A stretch of 50,638 bases of DNA, taken from Rubrivivax sp. Its GTDB lineage: Bacteria; Pseudomonadota; Gammaproteobacteria; Burkholderiales; Burkholderiaceae_C. The notes under the pieces are model-generated. The model was not told where the DNA came from. It ran no database searches and saw only the letters and a program-made list of their open reading frames with translations. Below are positions 29,583-38,527 of the stretch, piece by piece; position 1 is the first letter of the stretch, and each line of letters begins with the position of its first letter. The translations under genes were made by a program, and so were the position numbers. The stretch spans positions 1-50,638 of the forward strand of contig JADMJD010000007.1 of NCBI GenBank assembly GCA_018780805.1. The letters are read 5' to 3'.

Positions 29583-30245
29583 GTGCAACTCCGTCTTGGC
29601 CAAGCCCTCCGTGCCGTCGCTGCTGCCCTCGCCCTGGGCGGCCTCGCTTCCGCGCAAGCGGCGGTTTACACGGGACAGTGGGATCCGCTGTACGGCGCCC
29701 CATTCAATGCCGGTTCGCCGGACCTGGGCTGGAAAGGCTCGGCTGAATTTGTCGTGCCCGACAGCTGCCTCACCAACGGCACCGTGACCATCGCCGCCTG
29801 CCCGGGCCTGGCGGTCAGTTCTGCCCAGGTGGTGTTCTACGAGGACGTCGGCAACACAGAGATCGCGACGCTGAACTTTGTTGGTTCCGGCATCAACCTG
29901 TTCGAAGTCAACCTGGCCGGTGGTGATCTGGTGTGGGTCGAGTCTCAATACTCCTTGCCCGAGAGCCCGACCAACCCGTTTCAGAACATCGACGACTACG
30001 CCTTCTACCTGCAGTTCCGTGAAGAAGGCGTGCGTCTGTACCACACGCTGAAGGTGGGCGGCGAGGCCGACCCGTCTGACTGCCTGGCCCTTGGCAAGCC
30101 CATCGAAACCTGCGGCTTTTCGTCCAGCTACGCGGACATCGAATTCACCCGTGTCGGTGACGTGCCGGAACCCGGCTCGCTGGCGCTGGTCGCCGCCGCG
30201 CTGGGCGCCGGGTGGGCGGTGCGCCGCCGCCGTCAGCTGGGCTGA
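29583..30245 (+). CDS. PEP-CTERM sorting domain protein
   Basis: The 220-aa exported protein has a signal peptide (LALGGLASAQA-AVYT) and a C-terminal sorting signal, VPEPGSLALVAAALGAGW followed by AVRRRR. This signal is recognised by exosortase, so the mature protein should be released to the surface or matrix. The central part has several cysteines (DSCLTNGT, AACPGL, SDCLAL, ETCGF) and is otherwise unrecognised. The start is the GTG at 29583, preceded by AAAGGA at 29570-29575; an earlier GTG at 29544 lies in the predicted promoter. It ends overlapping the convergent cyclase gene by 13 bp. No exosortase gene is in the window. Confidence 0.85.
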   Translation: MQLRLGQALRAVAAALALGGLASAQAAVYTGQWDPLYGAPFNAGSPDLGWKGSAEFVVPDSCLTNGTVTIAACPGLAVSSAQVVFYEDVGNTEIATLNFVGSGINLFEVNLAGGDLVWVESQYSLPESPTNPFQNIDDYAFYLQFREEGVRLYHTLKVGGEADPSDCLALGKPIETCGFSSSYADIEFTRVGDVPEPGSLALVAAALGAGWAVRRRRQLG

Positions 30246-33010
30246 TCGCCGGGCTGGTCGCCCGTCTGCGCCTCGTCCCACAGCACCTCGAATCGTCCGT
30301 CGGGCAAGGCCTGTCGCACCGCGGCCAGCTGCTGCTGCCACCGGGCCTGGGCGCGTGGTGTCATCACCAGACCCAGCCGCGCCCGTGAGGCTGCGGCCAT
30401 CGCGGCCGGCCGCACAGCCGCCTCGGGCCGGCCCTCGGCCAGCGCGCAGGCGGCCTGGTCTTCCAGCCCGGCCAGCCACTCGGCCCGCATCTCGTAGGCC
30501 TTGAAGGCCTGCTGCGCCTCGGCCAGCCGCGGGCCTGCGGCGGCCGGGTCGCCCCGTGCCAGGTCCAGCCGGCCCCACCAGCCCAGACTGGCCACCTCAC
30601 CGCGTTTGTCTCCGGTTTCGCGGCAACGCGCCAGGGACCGATCAATGTGCCGCTGCGCCAGCGCCACGTCGCCCTGCTCAAAGGCCACCTCGGCCAGCCC
30701 GCGTTCACACTCGGCCTCCACCTCGTGGTGGCCGATGGCCTGCGCGATGGCCAGCCCCTGGCCGAACCAACTGCGGGCCTGTTCGTCCTCGCCCAGGTAC
30801 ACACCGATCTGCCCCAGGTGCAGCAGGCCGATGGCCTGGCCGCTGCGGTCCTCGGCCCGGCGGAAGAGCTGCAGCGCCTCTTCTTCGCCATCCAGCGCAC
30901 CCGCTGCATCGCCGGCCTGCAGCCGCGCCAGCGACAGCGTGGACAAGGTGGCGGCGATGTCGATGGGGTTGCCCAGCCGACGCCGCAGCGTGAGGCAGAC
31001 CTCCAGCATCTGCCGCGCTTCGGCGTGGTCGCTCTGCGTGCCGGCCAGCGCCGCGCCCACGTACAAGGCCCAGGCCTGGGCGATGTCGCTGGCCTGGATG
31101 GCCGGCAGCGCCAGGGCCGATCGCACATAGGCCCGGCCCTCGGTGGCATAACCGCGCAAGGTCCAGAAACCCTGCATCGCCACGGCGTACTTCACCGCAA
31201 CGAACGGGTCCACCGCATCGCTCAGGGCCAGCGCCATGCCGGCACGCAGGTTGTCGAGTTCGTCTTCGCTGCGCCGCACCCAGACCGCGGCCTCGGGGCC
31301 GGCGAGCGCGCGGTTGGCCTGTTTGGCCAGCGCGAAGAAGTGCTCGCAGTGCCGCACCGCGGTGGCGCTGCCATCGCCGGCCTGCGCCAGCTTTTCGCGG
31401 CCATAGTCGCGCAGCGTCTCCAGCATGCGGTAACGCGCGCCGTCGTCACGCTCGTCCAGCATCAGGATGGATTTTTCGACCAGCGAGGCCAGCAGGTCCA
31501 GCAGGTCGTCGGCCTCCAGCGGCTCGACACCACACACGGCCTCGGCCGCCGTGAGCTCGAAGCCGCCGGCAAACACACTGAGACGGGTGAAGGCGGTCTG
31601 CTCCGGCGGCGTGAGCAGTTCGTACGACCAATCGACCAGCGCACGCAGCGTCTGCTGGCGCTCCAGCAGCACCCGGCCGCCGCCGGTGAGCAGCTTGTAG
31701 CGGTCCTTCAAGCGGGCGTTGATGTCGGCCACGGTGAGCGACCGCACCCGCGCCGCCGCCAGTTCCAGCGCCAGCGGGATGCCCTCCAGCCGCGCCACCA
31801 GTTCGGCCACGGCCGGGGCCTCGCGTTCGTTCAGCACAAAGGCGGGTTTGTGCAGCTGCGCCCGTTCGACGAACAGGCGCACGGCGGTGGAGCGGGCCAG
31901 CGCCTCCAGCCCGTCGCCCCGGCCAGGCAGCGGCAGCGGCAGCACCGGGTAGGTCTGCTCGCCGGGCACACGCAGGGCCTCGCGGCTGCTGGTGACGATG
32001 CTGACGCCGGGTGCGGCGCGCAGCAGCGCATTCACCAGCTGGGCCGAGGCCTGCACCAGGTGCTCGCAGTTGTCCACCACCAGCAGCAGGCGCTTGCCAC
32101 GCACCGCCGCGCCCAGGGTCTGCAGCAGCGGGCGTTCGGGTTCTTCGCGCACGCCCAGCACCTGCGCGGCTTCGGTGACCACCAGGGCCGGGTCGCGGAT
32201 GGGCGCCAGGTCCAGGAACCAGGCACCGTCGGGGAAACGGTGCATCAGCTCCGTGGCCACCTGCAGCGACAGCCGGGTCTTGCCCAGACCGCCCATGCCC
32301 AGCAGCGTCAGCAGGCGGTGCTGGGCCAGCAGCTCCTTCACCTCGCCCAGCTCGCGTTCGCGGCCGATGAAGGACGTGACCTGCTGTGGCAGGTTGTTCG
32401 GGATCTCCGACACCGGCAGCCAGCGCTCGCCGCTGCGGACGACGCGCCAGACCTTCTCGCTGTCGGGGGGGGACTGGAATGGCGCGGCGTCGTCGCGTGC
32501 CTCGAACAGCTCCAGCGGGTCGGCCACGCCTTTGACGGCGAAGTGGCCGTGGCTGCGCACGCGCAGCTGGGTCTTGCCCAGCGCGTCGCGTGCTTCTTCG
32601 GTCAGCAGCAGCTGGCCGCCGCGGGCCAGCGACATCACACGCGCCGCCGTCGGCTTGGCCAGGCCGTCCACCTCCAGCGGCTTGGCGCCCATGGCCACAT
32701 CGGCAGCCGAGTTCTCGCGCAGGATCACCGGGCCCACGTGCAGGCCGGCGCGCGCTGCCAGCGGCACCGGCAGCGCCGCCAGCGCGCGGTGGTAGGCCAG
32801 GGCGTAGACGGCGGCGTCGGACGCGTGCTCGAACATCAGCAACATGCCGTCGGTCTTGTCGATCTCGCGTCCGCCGGCTTCGCGCAGCAGGTCGCGCGCC
32901 ACGCGGTCGTGCGCAGCCCAGACCTCGGCCATGGCGGCATCACCCAGCCGCTGCGACAGCTGGGTGCTGTCGACGACGTCGGTCAGGAGCAGGGTCCGCA
33001 GTTCGCTCAT
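30233..33010 (-). CDS. Adenylate/guanylate cyclase-like domain fused to NB-ARC ATPase and TPR repeats
   Basis: This 925-aa signalling-type protein starts with a class III nucleotide cyclase homology domain (metal Asp in LLLTDVVDST, residues 7-16, and KTDGMLLMF, 52-60). The segment KPTAAR (119-124) has Pro where active cyclases have the transition-state Asn, so activity is doubtful. A STAND/NB-ARC ATPase follows: Walker A GMGGLGKTRLS (238-248), Walker B LLLVVDNCEHL (308-318), SSRE and EGIPLALELAAARV. The C-terminal third consists of TPR-like helical repeats. There is no signal peptide or membrane segment. Such proteins resemble MalT-like switches; ligand and output are unknown. The gene stands alone between convergent and divergent neighbours. 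Confidence 0.9.
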   Translation of the reverse strand: MSELRTLLLTDVVDSTQLSQRLGDAAMAEVWAAHDRVARDLLREAGGREIDKTDGMLLMFEHASDAAVYALAYHRALAALPVPLAARAGLHVGPVILRENSAADVAMGAKPLEVDGLAKPTAARVMSLARGGQLLLTEEARDALGKTQLRVRSHGHFAVKGVADPLELFEARDDAAPFQSPPDSEKVWRVVRSGERWLPVSEIPNNLPQQVTSFIGRERELGEVKELLAQHRLLTLLGMGGLGKTRLSLQVATELMHRFPDGAWFLDLAPIRDPALVVTEAAQVLGVREEPERPLLQTLGAAVRGKRLLLVVDNCEHLVQASAQLVNALLRAAPGVSIVTSSREALRVPGEQTYPVLPLPLPGRGDGLEALARSTAVRLFVERAQLHKPAFVLNEREAPAVAELVARLEGIPLALELAAARVRSLTVADINARLKDRYKLLTGGGRVLLERQQTLRALVDWSYELLTPPEQTAFTRLSVFAGGFELTAAEAVCGVEPLEADDLLDLLASLVEKSILMLDERDDGARYRMLETLRDYGREKLAQAGDGSATAVRHCEHFFALAKQANRALAGPEAAVWVRRSEDELDNLRAGMALALSDAVDPFVAVKYAVAMQGFWTLRGYATEGRAYVRSALALPAIQASDIAQAWALYVGAALAGTQSDHAEARQMLEVCLTLRRRLGNPIDIAATLSTLSLARLQAGDAAGALDGEEEALQLFRRAEDRSGQAIGLLHLGQIGVYLGEDEQARSWFGQGLAIAQAIGHHEVEAECERGLAEVAFEQGDVALAQRHIDRSLARCRETGDKRGEVASLGWWGRLDLARGDPAAAGPRLAEAQQAFKAYEMRAEWLAGLEDQAACALAEGRPEAAVRPAAMAAASRARLGLVMTPRAQARWQQQLAAVRQALPDGRFEVLWDEAQTGDQPGDQPS

Positions 33011-33171
33011 CGGGCCGGGGGCAGGGTCTGGGAGATGCGCAGGGCGCAGCCCACGATTGTCACCGAGCCGCCCGGGCCCTGTTCAGGCCGCCGTCAATAC
33101 CGGCGCAGGCGGCGCACCCATGGCGGCACAGCGCTGCGCGGGGCCGACCGAGCGGCGCTGCGGCGACGCCT

Positions 33172-33705
33172 TCAGGGTGTCAGCGTGCTCGTGCGTTCGA
33201 CTTCGCTCTCGGCGTCCATCACTGGCAAGGCCCGGGGTGCGACAGGTGCCGGTGCGGGCTGCGGCGCAGGGTTGCCCAAGGCCTGGCCCACCGCCTGGCC
33301 GGGCGCCCTGGGCGGCGCCTTTACCGGGGCACGACGCTTCAACGGCGGTGTCGGCGGCAAGGACGTGTGCCGCCAGCCAGCCCCCCAGCCCGGCGCCGGG
33401 GTGCCGGGGGGTGGCGGCGGAATGGTCTCGATCACCTGGCCGTCGGCATCGGCCACCTGCACCTTCTGCGCCACCGAGTTGGCGGCCAGCGCGCGCCCGA
33501 AGCGGCGGGCCACGCCCAGGTCGGTGTGCCAGATCTGGCCCTGCCGCAGCAGCCGGCCGTTGGCTTGGCGTGTCACCTCGACGACACGGTAGAGCGCGCC
33601 GTCCAGCCGGTGCACCGAGGCCAGGCGCTCGCTGGCGGCGTCCAGCGACTCGGTGCGGTGCGCGGGCAGATCGTCATCGTCCGGGGAAAAGGGGTCTTCG
33701 GCCAT
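33172..33705 (-). CDS. Uncharacterised protein with proline-rich C-terminus
   Basis: The 177-aa product starts with an acidic stretch (AEDPFSPDDDDLPAH). A folded-looking centre follows (LDGALYRVVEVTRQANGRLL and GQIWHTDLGVARRFGRALAA), then a long Pro/Ala-rich tail. I do not recognise a family, and no signal peptide or membrane segment is visible. The ATG at 33705 is chosen because the upstream frame, though open for several hundred codons, is antisense to the molybdopterin oxidoreductase gene. It is divergent from that gene with an 84-bp gap. The 161 bp between it and the cyclase gene show no feature. Confidence 0.6.
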   Translation of the reverse strand: MAEDPFSPDDDDLPAHRTESLDAASERLASVHRLDGALYRVVEVTRQANGRLLRQGQIWHTDLGVARRFGRALAANSVAQKVQVADADGQVIETIPPPPPGTPAPGWGAGWRHTSLPPTPPLKRRAPVKAPPRAPGQAVGQALGNPAPQPAPAPVAPRALPVMDAESEVERTSTLTP

Positions 33706-33789
33706 CTTCGTCTTTTCGGCCACCCCCGGGAAACCTTGACCCTGCGGGTCATTGGCAGCCTGCAACGGGCAGGGGATCATCGGCGCACG

Positions 33790-36030
33790 ATGAGCGACAC
33801 CCCCGAGACCACGAACCACCACCGCATCTGCCCCTTGTGCGAGGCCTGCTGCGGCCTGGCGGTGCAGGTGCAGGGCGGCCGCGTCACCAGCATCCGCGGC
33901 GCGCCCGACGATGTTTTCAGCCACGGCTACATCTGCCCCAAGGGCTATGCGCTGAAGGACCTGCACGACGACCCGGACCGCCTGCGCACGCCGCTGATCA
34001 AGCGCAACGGCGTGCACGTGCCGGCCAGCTGGGACGAAGCCTTCGCCGAGGTCGAGCGCCGCCTGCTGCCGATCATCGAACAACATGGCCGCGACGCCGT
34101 GGCCCTGAGCATCGGCAACCCGGCCGCGCACAAGATGGCGCTGCTGCTGTACTTCCCGCGGCTGGCCAAGGCGCTGGGCACGAAGAACATCTTCTCGGCG
34201 TCCACACTGGACCAGATGCCCAAGCAGTTGGCCGCCGGCTGGATGTTCGGCCACTGGTTGTCGATCCCGGTGCCCGACATCGACCGCAGCGACCTGCTCG
34301 TGATCCTGGGCGCCAACCCCATGGCCAGCAACGGCAGCCTGTGGACCGTGCCCGACTACCGCGGCCGTGCCAAGGCCCTGCGCGCACGCGGCGGGCGCAT
34401 CGTCGTCATCGATCCGCGCCGCACGGAAACCGCGGAAGCCGCCGACGAACACCATTTCCTGCGCCCGGGCAGCGATGTGTTCCTGCTCGCCGCCATCGTG
34501 CACACGCTGTTCGACCAGGGCCTGGTGCGGCCCGGCCGGCTGCAGCCCTGGCTGAACGGCCTGGAGGCCGTGCGCGAGGCGGTGGCGCCCTTCTCCGCCG
34601 AGGCCGTGGCGGCACGTTGCGGCCTGGCGGCCGACAGCATCCGCGGCATCGCGCGCCAGTTGGCCGCGGCCGAGCGCGGCTGCCTGTACGGCCGCATCGG
34701 CACCTGCACGCAGCGCCACGGGACCACGGCCTCGTGGCTGGTGGACGTGGTCAATGCACTCACCGGCCAGCTGGACCGGCCGGGTGGGGCGATGTGGCCG
34801 CAGGCGGCCGCGTTTGCGCGCAACACCGAAGGTGCGCCCGGCGTGGGCGGCGGCATCTCGGTCGGCCGCCACGCCAGCCGTGTGAGCGGCGCCCCCGAGG
34901 TCTACGGCGAGCTGCCGATCACGCTGCTGGCCGAGGAGATCGAGACCCCTGGCATTGGCCAGGTGCGCGCGTACATCAGCATCGCCAGCAACCCGGTGCT
35001 GTCGTCGCCCAACGGCGCGCGGCTGTCGCGCGCGCTGGACGGGCTGGACTTCATGCTCAGCCTGGACCTGTACCTGAACGAGACCACGCGCCACGCCGAC
35101 GTCATCCTGCCCGGCATGAGTGCGCTGGAACATGGCCACTACGACGTGGCCTTCCCTCAGTTTTCGGTGCGCAACCACGCGCGTTACAGCCCGCCGGTGC
35201 TGCCGGCCGCAACCGGCGCGCTGCCCGAGTGGCAGGTGCTGATGAAGCTGACCGCCATCGCGCTGGGCCGTGGTGCCGCGGCTGATGTGCAGGCGCTGGA
35301 CAACGAACGTGTGGCCGCCGACGTGCAGCGCCTGGCAGGCGCAACGGTCGACACAACGGCCGATGCCGTGCTGGCCGCCGTGGCGCACTGGCAGGGGCCG
35401 GAGCGGCTGCTGGACCTGTCACTGCGGTCCGGCCCGTTTGGCGACGGCTTCGGCCGCCGGCCCGACGGCCTGACGCTGGACAAGCTGGTGGCCACGCCGG
35501 CCGGCATCGACCTCGGCCCGCTGCAGCCGCGGCTGCCGGGCGTGCTGCGCACGCCCAGTGGCCGCATCGAGCTGGCGCCACCGCCGCTGCTGGCCGACTT
35601 GCAGACAGCCGCGGCTGACCTGCAGACCCCTGCGCCCAACCTGGTGGTGATCGGCCGGCGCGAGGTGCGCAGCAACAACAGCTGGATGCACAACCTGCCC
35701 ACGCTGGCCAAGGGCCCGGAGCGCTGCACGCTGCTGCTGCACCCGCAGGATGCGGCCCGCCACGGCGTGGTGGATGGCCAGCGGGTCACGGTCACCGGCC
35801 CGCAGGGCTGCGTGGTGGCACCCGTGGCCATCGACGACACGATGATGCCCGGCGTGGCCAGCCTGCCACACGGCTGGGGCCACGGCCTGGCCGGCACGCA
35901 GATGGCGGTGGCGGCCGAACGCCCCGGCGCCAACCTGAACCAACTGCTGGATGACCGGCTCCGGGACCCGTTGTCGGGCAATGCGGTGTTGTCGGGCGTG
36001 CCCATCCAGCTCTCGCACAGCATGAGCTGA
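33790..36030 (+). CDS. Molybdopterin-dependent oxidoreductase with N-terminal [4Fe-4S] site
   Basis: The 746-aa protein belongs to the DMSO-reductase superfamily with formate dehydrogenase/assimilatory nitrate reductase-like architecture. The iron-sulfur cluster motif is C14-x2-C17-x3-C21-x27-C49 (CPLCEACCGL and YICPKG). Molybdopterin-binding motifs include VILGANPMASNG, VIDPRRTET and, in the C-terminal domain, RSNNSWMHNLP and VASLPHGWGHGL. No twin-Arg signal is seen, so it should be cytoplasmic. At the usual Mo-ligand region the sequence reads FSASTLDQMPKQLA, with no Cys or selenocysteine, so the ligand and reaction are unclear. No partner subunits or cofactor genes are adjacent. Confidence 0.9.
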   Translation: MSDTPETTNHHRICPLCEACCGLAVQVQGGRVTSIRGAPDDVFSHGYICPKGYALKDLHDDPDRLRTPLIKRNGVHVPASWDEAFAEVERRLLPIIEQHGRDAVALSIGNPAAHKMALLLYFPRLAKALGTKNIFSASTLDQMPKQLAAGWMFGHWLSIPVPDIDRSDLLVILGANPMASNGSLWTVPDYRGRAKALRARGGRIVVIDPRRTETAEAADEHHFLRPGSDVFLLAAIVHTLFDQGLVRPGRLQPWLNGLEAVREAVAPFSAEAVAARCGLAADSIRGIARQLAAAERGCLYGRIGTCTQRHGTTASWLVDVVNALTGQLDRPGGAMWPQAAAFARNTEGAPGVGGGISVGRHASRVSGAPEVYGELPITLLAEEIETPGIGQVRAYISIASNPVLSSPNGARLSRALDGLDFMLSLDLYLNETTRHADVILPGMSALEHGHYDVAFPQFSVRNHARYSPPVLPAATGALPEWQVLMKLTAIALGRGAAADVQALDNERVAADVQRLAGATVDTTADAVLAAVAHWQGPERLLDLSLRSGPFGDGFGRRPDGLTLDKLVATPAGIDLGPLQPRLPGVLRTPSGRIELAPPPLLADLQTAAADLQTPAPNLVVIGRREVRSNNSWMHNLPTLAKGPERCTLLLHPQDAARHGVVDGQRVTVTGPQGCVVAPVAIDDTMMPGVASLPHGWGHGLAGTQMAVAAERPGANLNQLLDDRLRDPLSGNAVLSGVPIQLSHSMS

Positions 36031-36091
36031 CGCCACGGCCAGCCCGCGCCAGCGCGGGTGTGCATTTGTTCACAGTGCGAGAGGCCGGTCA

Positions 36092-36110
36092 CTGTCGGGC
36101 TGGCTTACAG
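36092..36110 (+). promoter_or_regulatory. Candidate enhancer site upstream of PEP-CTERM gene (copy 2)
   Basis: CTGTCGGGCTGGCTTACAG shares CTGTCGG, the spacing and ACAG with the element at 29429-29447 (TGTC-N9-TACA here). It lies 62 bp before the -24 element of a sigma-54-like promoter. A second dyad, ACAGTG (36072-36077) with CACTGT (36090-36095), overlaps its left side. Confidence 0.5.
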
Positions 36111-36170
36111 CACCCGGCGCCTGCTTTTCAAATGCCATGCAACCCCATGATTTCATGGGTGAATCACGTC

Positions 36171-36186
36171 TGGCACGCAAATCGCT
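36171..36186 (+). promoter_or_regulatory. Sigma-54-like promoter of PEP-CTERM gene
   Basis: TGGCACGCAAATCGCT matches the RpoN consensus TGGCACR-N4-TTGCW at all but one position (C for the second T of the -12 box), with GG and GC 10 bp apart. It lies 103 bp before the ATG. Together with the upstream dyad it suggests regulation of the PrsK-PrsR-RpoN kind reported for PEP-CTERM genes. Confidence 0.7.
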
Positions 36187-36288
36187 TTTGTCATTGATGT
36201 TCAGTCGAAAGACTTGTCATCACAGCCGTGAGACGGGCTTTGAGCTGTACTGCCCTTGTTTCAACAACCGACCGGAAAGTCTGATCCC

Positions 36289-36957
36289 ATGGCCATCAAA
36301 ACTCTCGCGGCTGCTGCCCTGGCCGCCAGCCTGCAACTGTTCGCCACCACCGGCCAGGCGGCCGTGGTGTACAGCGAAGATTTTTCGTCAACCGCCGGCT
36401 GGAGCCAGGGCGATGCCTACTGGTCCGACTGCAGCGGGCAGGGCAACTGCCTGGTCGCGTCCGGTGGCCAGTCCGGTGCTTTTTTGCAGCTCGGCACCCG
36501 GACGGGACCAGAGCCCGACCATCGCTTCTTCATCAGTGACTCGGTGGCCGTCAGCGCCAACACGGGCTACACGCTGACGTTCTGGCTGCAGGACAACTAC
36601 TTCACTGGCAGAAACCTCCCCTACAGCGTGCCCATCCAGGCCCTGATCAACGGCGTGGCGGTGGAGGGCCTTCAGTTTGCGGCCAATGCCGGCTGGAACG
36701 AGATCAGTCTCGACTGGAACTCTGGCGCCGCCACCAGCGCGGTGATCACCTTGTCCAACGAATACCAGCTGTCGCAGTGGATGCAGGCCAACCCGGGCGG
36801 CAACTGGGGCTTTGGCAACGACTTCGCGGTCGACACCATCGCCCTGACCCAGAAAGCCGGGCAAGCCGTGCCAGAGCCTGGCACGCTGCTGCTGGCGGGC
36901 CTGGCGCTCGGCGGCCTGACGCTGCGCCGCCGGCAGGCCCGGCCCCAGCAGGCTTGA
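36289..36957 (+). CDS. PEP-CTERM sorting domain protein
   Basis: The 222-aa exported protein has a signal peptide (AAAALAASLQLFATTGQAA) and a C-terminal VPEPGTLLLAGLALGGLTL plus RRR sorting signal for exosortase. The body, with YSEDFSSTAGWSQGD at the start and beta-strand-like alternation throughout, resembles carbohydrate-binding or jelly-roll-type extracellular domains, but I cannot name a family. The ATG at 36289 has GGAAAG at 36274-36279. The 258-bp upstream region holds the sigma-54-like promoter and dyad. A role in extracellular matrix or floc formation is possible by analogy. Confidence 0.87.
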   Translation: MAIKTLAAAALAASLQLFATTGQAAVVYSEDFSSTAGWSQGDAYWSDCSGQGNCLVASGGQSGAFLQLGTRTGPEPDHRFFISDSVAVSANTGYTLTFWLQDNYFTGRNLPYSVPIQALINGVAVEGLQFAANAGWNEISLDWNSGAATSAVITLSNEYQLSQWMQANPGGNWGFGNDFAVDTIALTQKAGQAVPEPGTLLLAGLALGGLTLRRRQARPQQA

Positions 36958-37061
36958 GCGGTCGGGTGTGCACCGGGGCCGGCTAACATCCGGCCCCATG
37001 CACACCCACTGCTTCAACGGCGCGCAGGAGAGCTCAGGCGCGCACTTTCCGATGGACCACG

Positions 37062-37898
37062 GTGAGGCCGGCCCGCGGCCGTGCAACGGCGCCAGGCCGG
37101 CGCGCCTGCGTGGGTGATACCCCGGTGCTGCCCGTCGATTCGCTGCTGCTCACCGCGGCCCGCATCGGCACCTTCGAACACGACCGCCCGCTGACCAACG
37201 CCAGCGGGTTTTTCTTTGCGCGCGACGAACGGCTGTTCCTGGTGACCAGCCGCCACGTGCTGATCGACAAACCCACGGCGCACCACCCCAACCGCATCGA
37301 GATCGAGCTGCACACCGACGCACAAGACCTGGCCCGGGTGCGCGGCCTGTCGGTGATGCTCTATGAAGACGGCCAGAGTGTCTGGAAGCAGGCCCGTGAC
37401 GGCGGCGGCGAGGTCGACGTGGCGCTGCTGGAGATCGACCGCGAGGCCCTGCCCGATGCGGCGCTGATCCAGGCCTTTACACCGGCGCACCTGCAGGCGT
37501 CCGACGGCGACGTGGGCGTGGGCTCGCCGCTGCTGATCGTGGGTTTTCCGCTCGGCTTCCAGGACACGCTGCACCACCTGCCCGTGGTGCGGCAATCGGT
37601 CATCGCCTCGGCCTTTGGCCTGCGCTTCCAGGGCGAGGGATATTTCCTCACCGACGGCCGCACACACCGCGGCCTGAGCGGCGCGCCGGTGGTGATGAGG
37701 GACACGTCGGCCGGTGGCGCCCTGCCCTGGCGGCTGCTGGGCGTGCACTCCGGCCGGCTGGACATGCGCACCCGCGACAAGGCCGAAGACGAAACCCTGG
37801 GCCTGAACTGCGCCTGGTACGCCGACATCCTGATGACGCTGAGCCGGCCTGCACCGGCCGCACCGGCGGAGCCCGACCCGGCGACCGACGACACATGA
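37062..37898 (+). CDS. Trypsin-like serine protease
   Basis: The 278-aa product (start uncertain; GTG codons at 37062, 37110 and 37125 are all possible) has a chymotrypsin-fold triad: His in VTSRHVLI, Asp in EVDVALLEI and Ser in HRGLSGAPVV. It lacks a clear signal peptide and a PDZ domain, so it may be cytoplasmic, resembling stress-type trypsin-like peptidases. Its stop overlaps the ATG of the ABC ATPase gene (ATGA), which implies coupled expression of the two. Substrate is unknown. Confidence 0.82.
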   Translation: MRPARGRATAPGRRACVGDTPVLPVDSLLLTAARIGTFEHDRPLTNASGFFFARDERLFLVTSRHVLIDKPTAHHPNRIEIELHTDAQDLARVRGLSVMLYEDGQSVWKQARDGGGEVDVALLEIDREALPDAALIQAFTPAHLQASDGDVGVGSPLLIVGFPLGFQDTLHHLPVVRQSVIASAFGLRFQGEGYFLTDGRTHRGLSGAPVVMRDTSAGGALPWRLLGVHSGRLDMRTRDKAEDETLGLNCAWYADILMTLSRPAPAAPAEPDPATDDT

Positions 37899-38521
37899 CA
37901 CCGCCGCCGGTGCTGCAATGGCGCGGCCTGGCGTTCGGCTACGGCGGCCAGCCGCCGCTGTTCAACGGCCTGGACCTGGCCCTGCCCGCCGGCGTGACGC
38001 TGATCGACGGCGAGACGGGCTGCGGCAAGAGCACCTTGCTGCGCCTGCTGGCTGGTGAACTGGCGGGCCACGGCGAACGCCGGCTGAACGGTCTGCGCTG
38101 TGGCGACGACCCCACCGCCTGGCGGCAGGCGGTGTGCTGGTTCGACGTGCGCGACCCCCGCTTCGACGCACTCACCGCCGAAGGCCTGATGCACAGGCTG
38201 CGCCAGACGCATGCAGCGCTGGACGAAGCAGCCTGGCGCCAGCTGCACGACCGGTTCGGCCTGGCTGAACATGCAGGCAAGCCGCTGTACATGCTGTCGC
38301 GCGGCTCACGCCAGAAAGCCGCGCTGGCCGTGGCCCTGAACTGCCAGGCCACGCTGACGCTGCTGGACGAAGCCACGGCCGGGCTGGACGCCGCCGCACT
38401 GCGCACGCTGGCGCTGGCCTTGCAGCACCTGCCGCGGAACACACCCCGTGCGGTGGTGATGGCCAGCAGCGTGCCGCTGCCGGGCTTCACGCCGGCGGCG
38501 CACATCACGCTGCCCGGCTGA
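37895..38521 (+). CDS. Orphan ABC transporter-type ATPase
   Basis: This 208-aa ATP-binding protein has Walker A GETGCGKST (about 39-47), a signature-like LSRGSRQKAAL (LSGGQ varies) and Walker B TLTLLDEATAGLD. The H-loop position reads VVMASSVPL, lacking the usual His. It resembles short CcmA-type ATPases, but there is no permease gene nearby. It is coupled to the trypsin-like protease gene by an ATGA overlap. The degenerate signature and H-loop suggest weak or non-transport ATPase activity. Confidence 0.85.
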   Translation: MTPPPVLQWRGLAFGYGGQPPLFNGLDLALPAGVTLIDGETGCGKSTLLRLLAGELAGHGERRLNGLRCGDDPTAWRQAVCWFDVRDPRFDALTAEGLMHRLRQTHAALDEAAWRQLHDRFGLAEHAGKPLYMLSRGSRQKAALAVALNCQATLTLLDEATAGLDAAALRTLALALQHLPRNTPRAVVMASSVPLPGFTPAAHITLPG

Positions 38522-38527
38522 AACCGG

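Noticed and set aside
30647..33592. A 981-codon open frame on the plus strand
   Set aside because: It is antisense to the cyclase/NB-ARC/TPR gene and has low-complexity composition with no motif.
32590..33789. A long in-frame extension before the molybdopterin oxidoreductase
   Set aside because: It has Arg/Pro/Ala-rich composition, overlaps the cyclase gene on the other strand, and the CxxC motif normally lies near the true N-terminus, as it does with the ATG at 33790.
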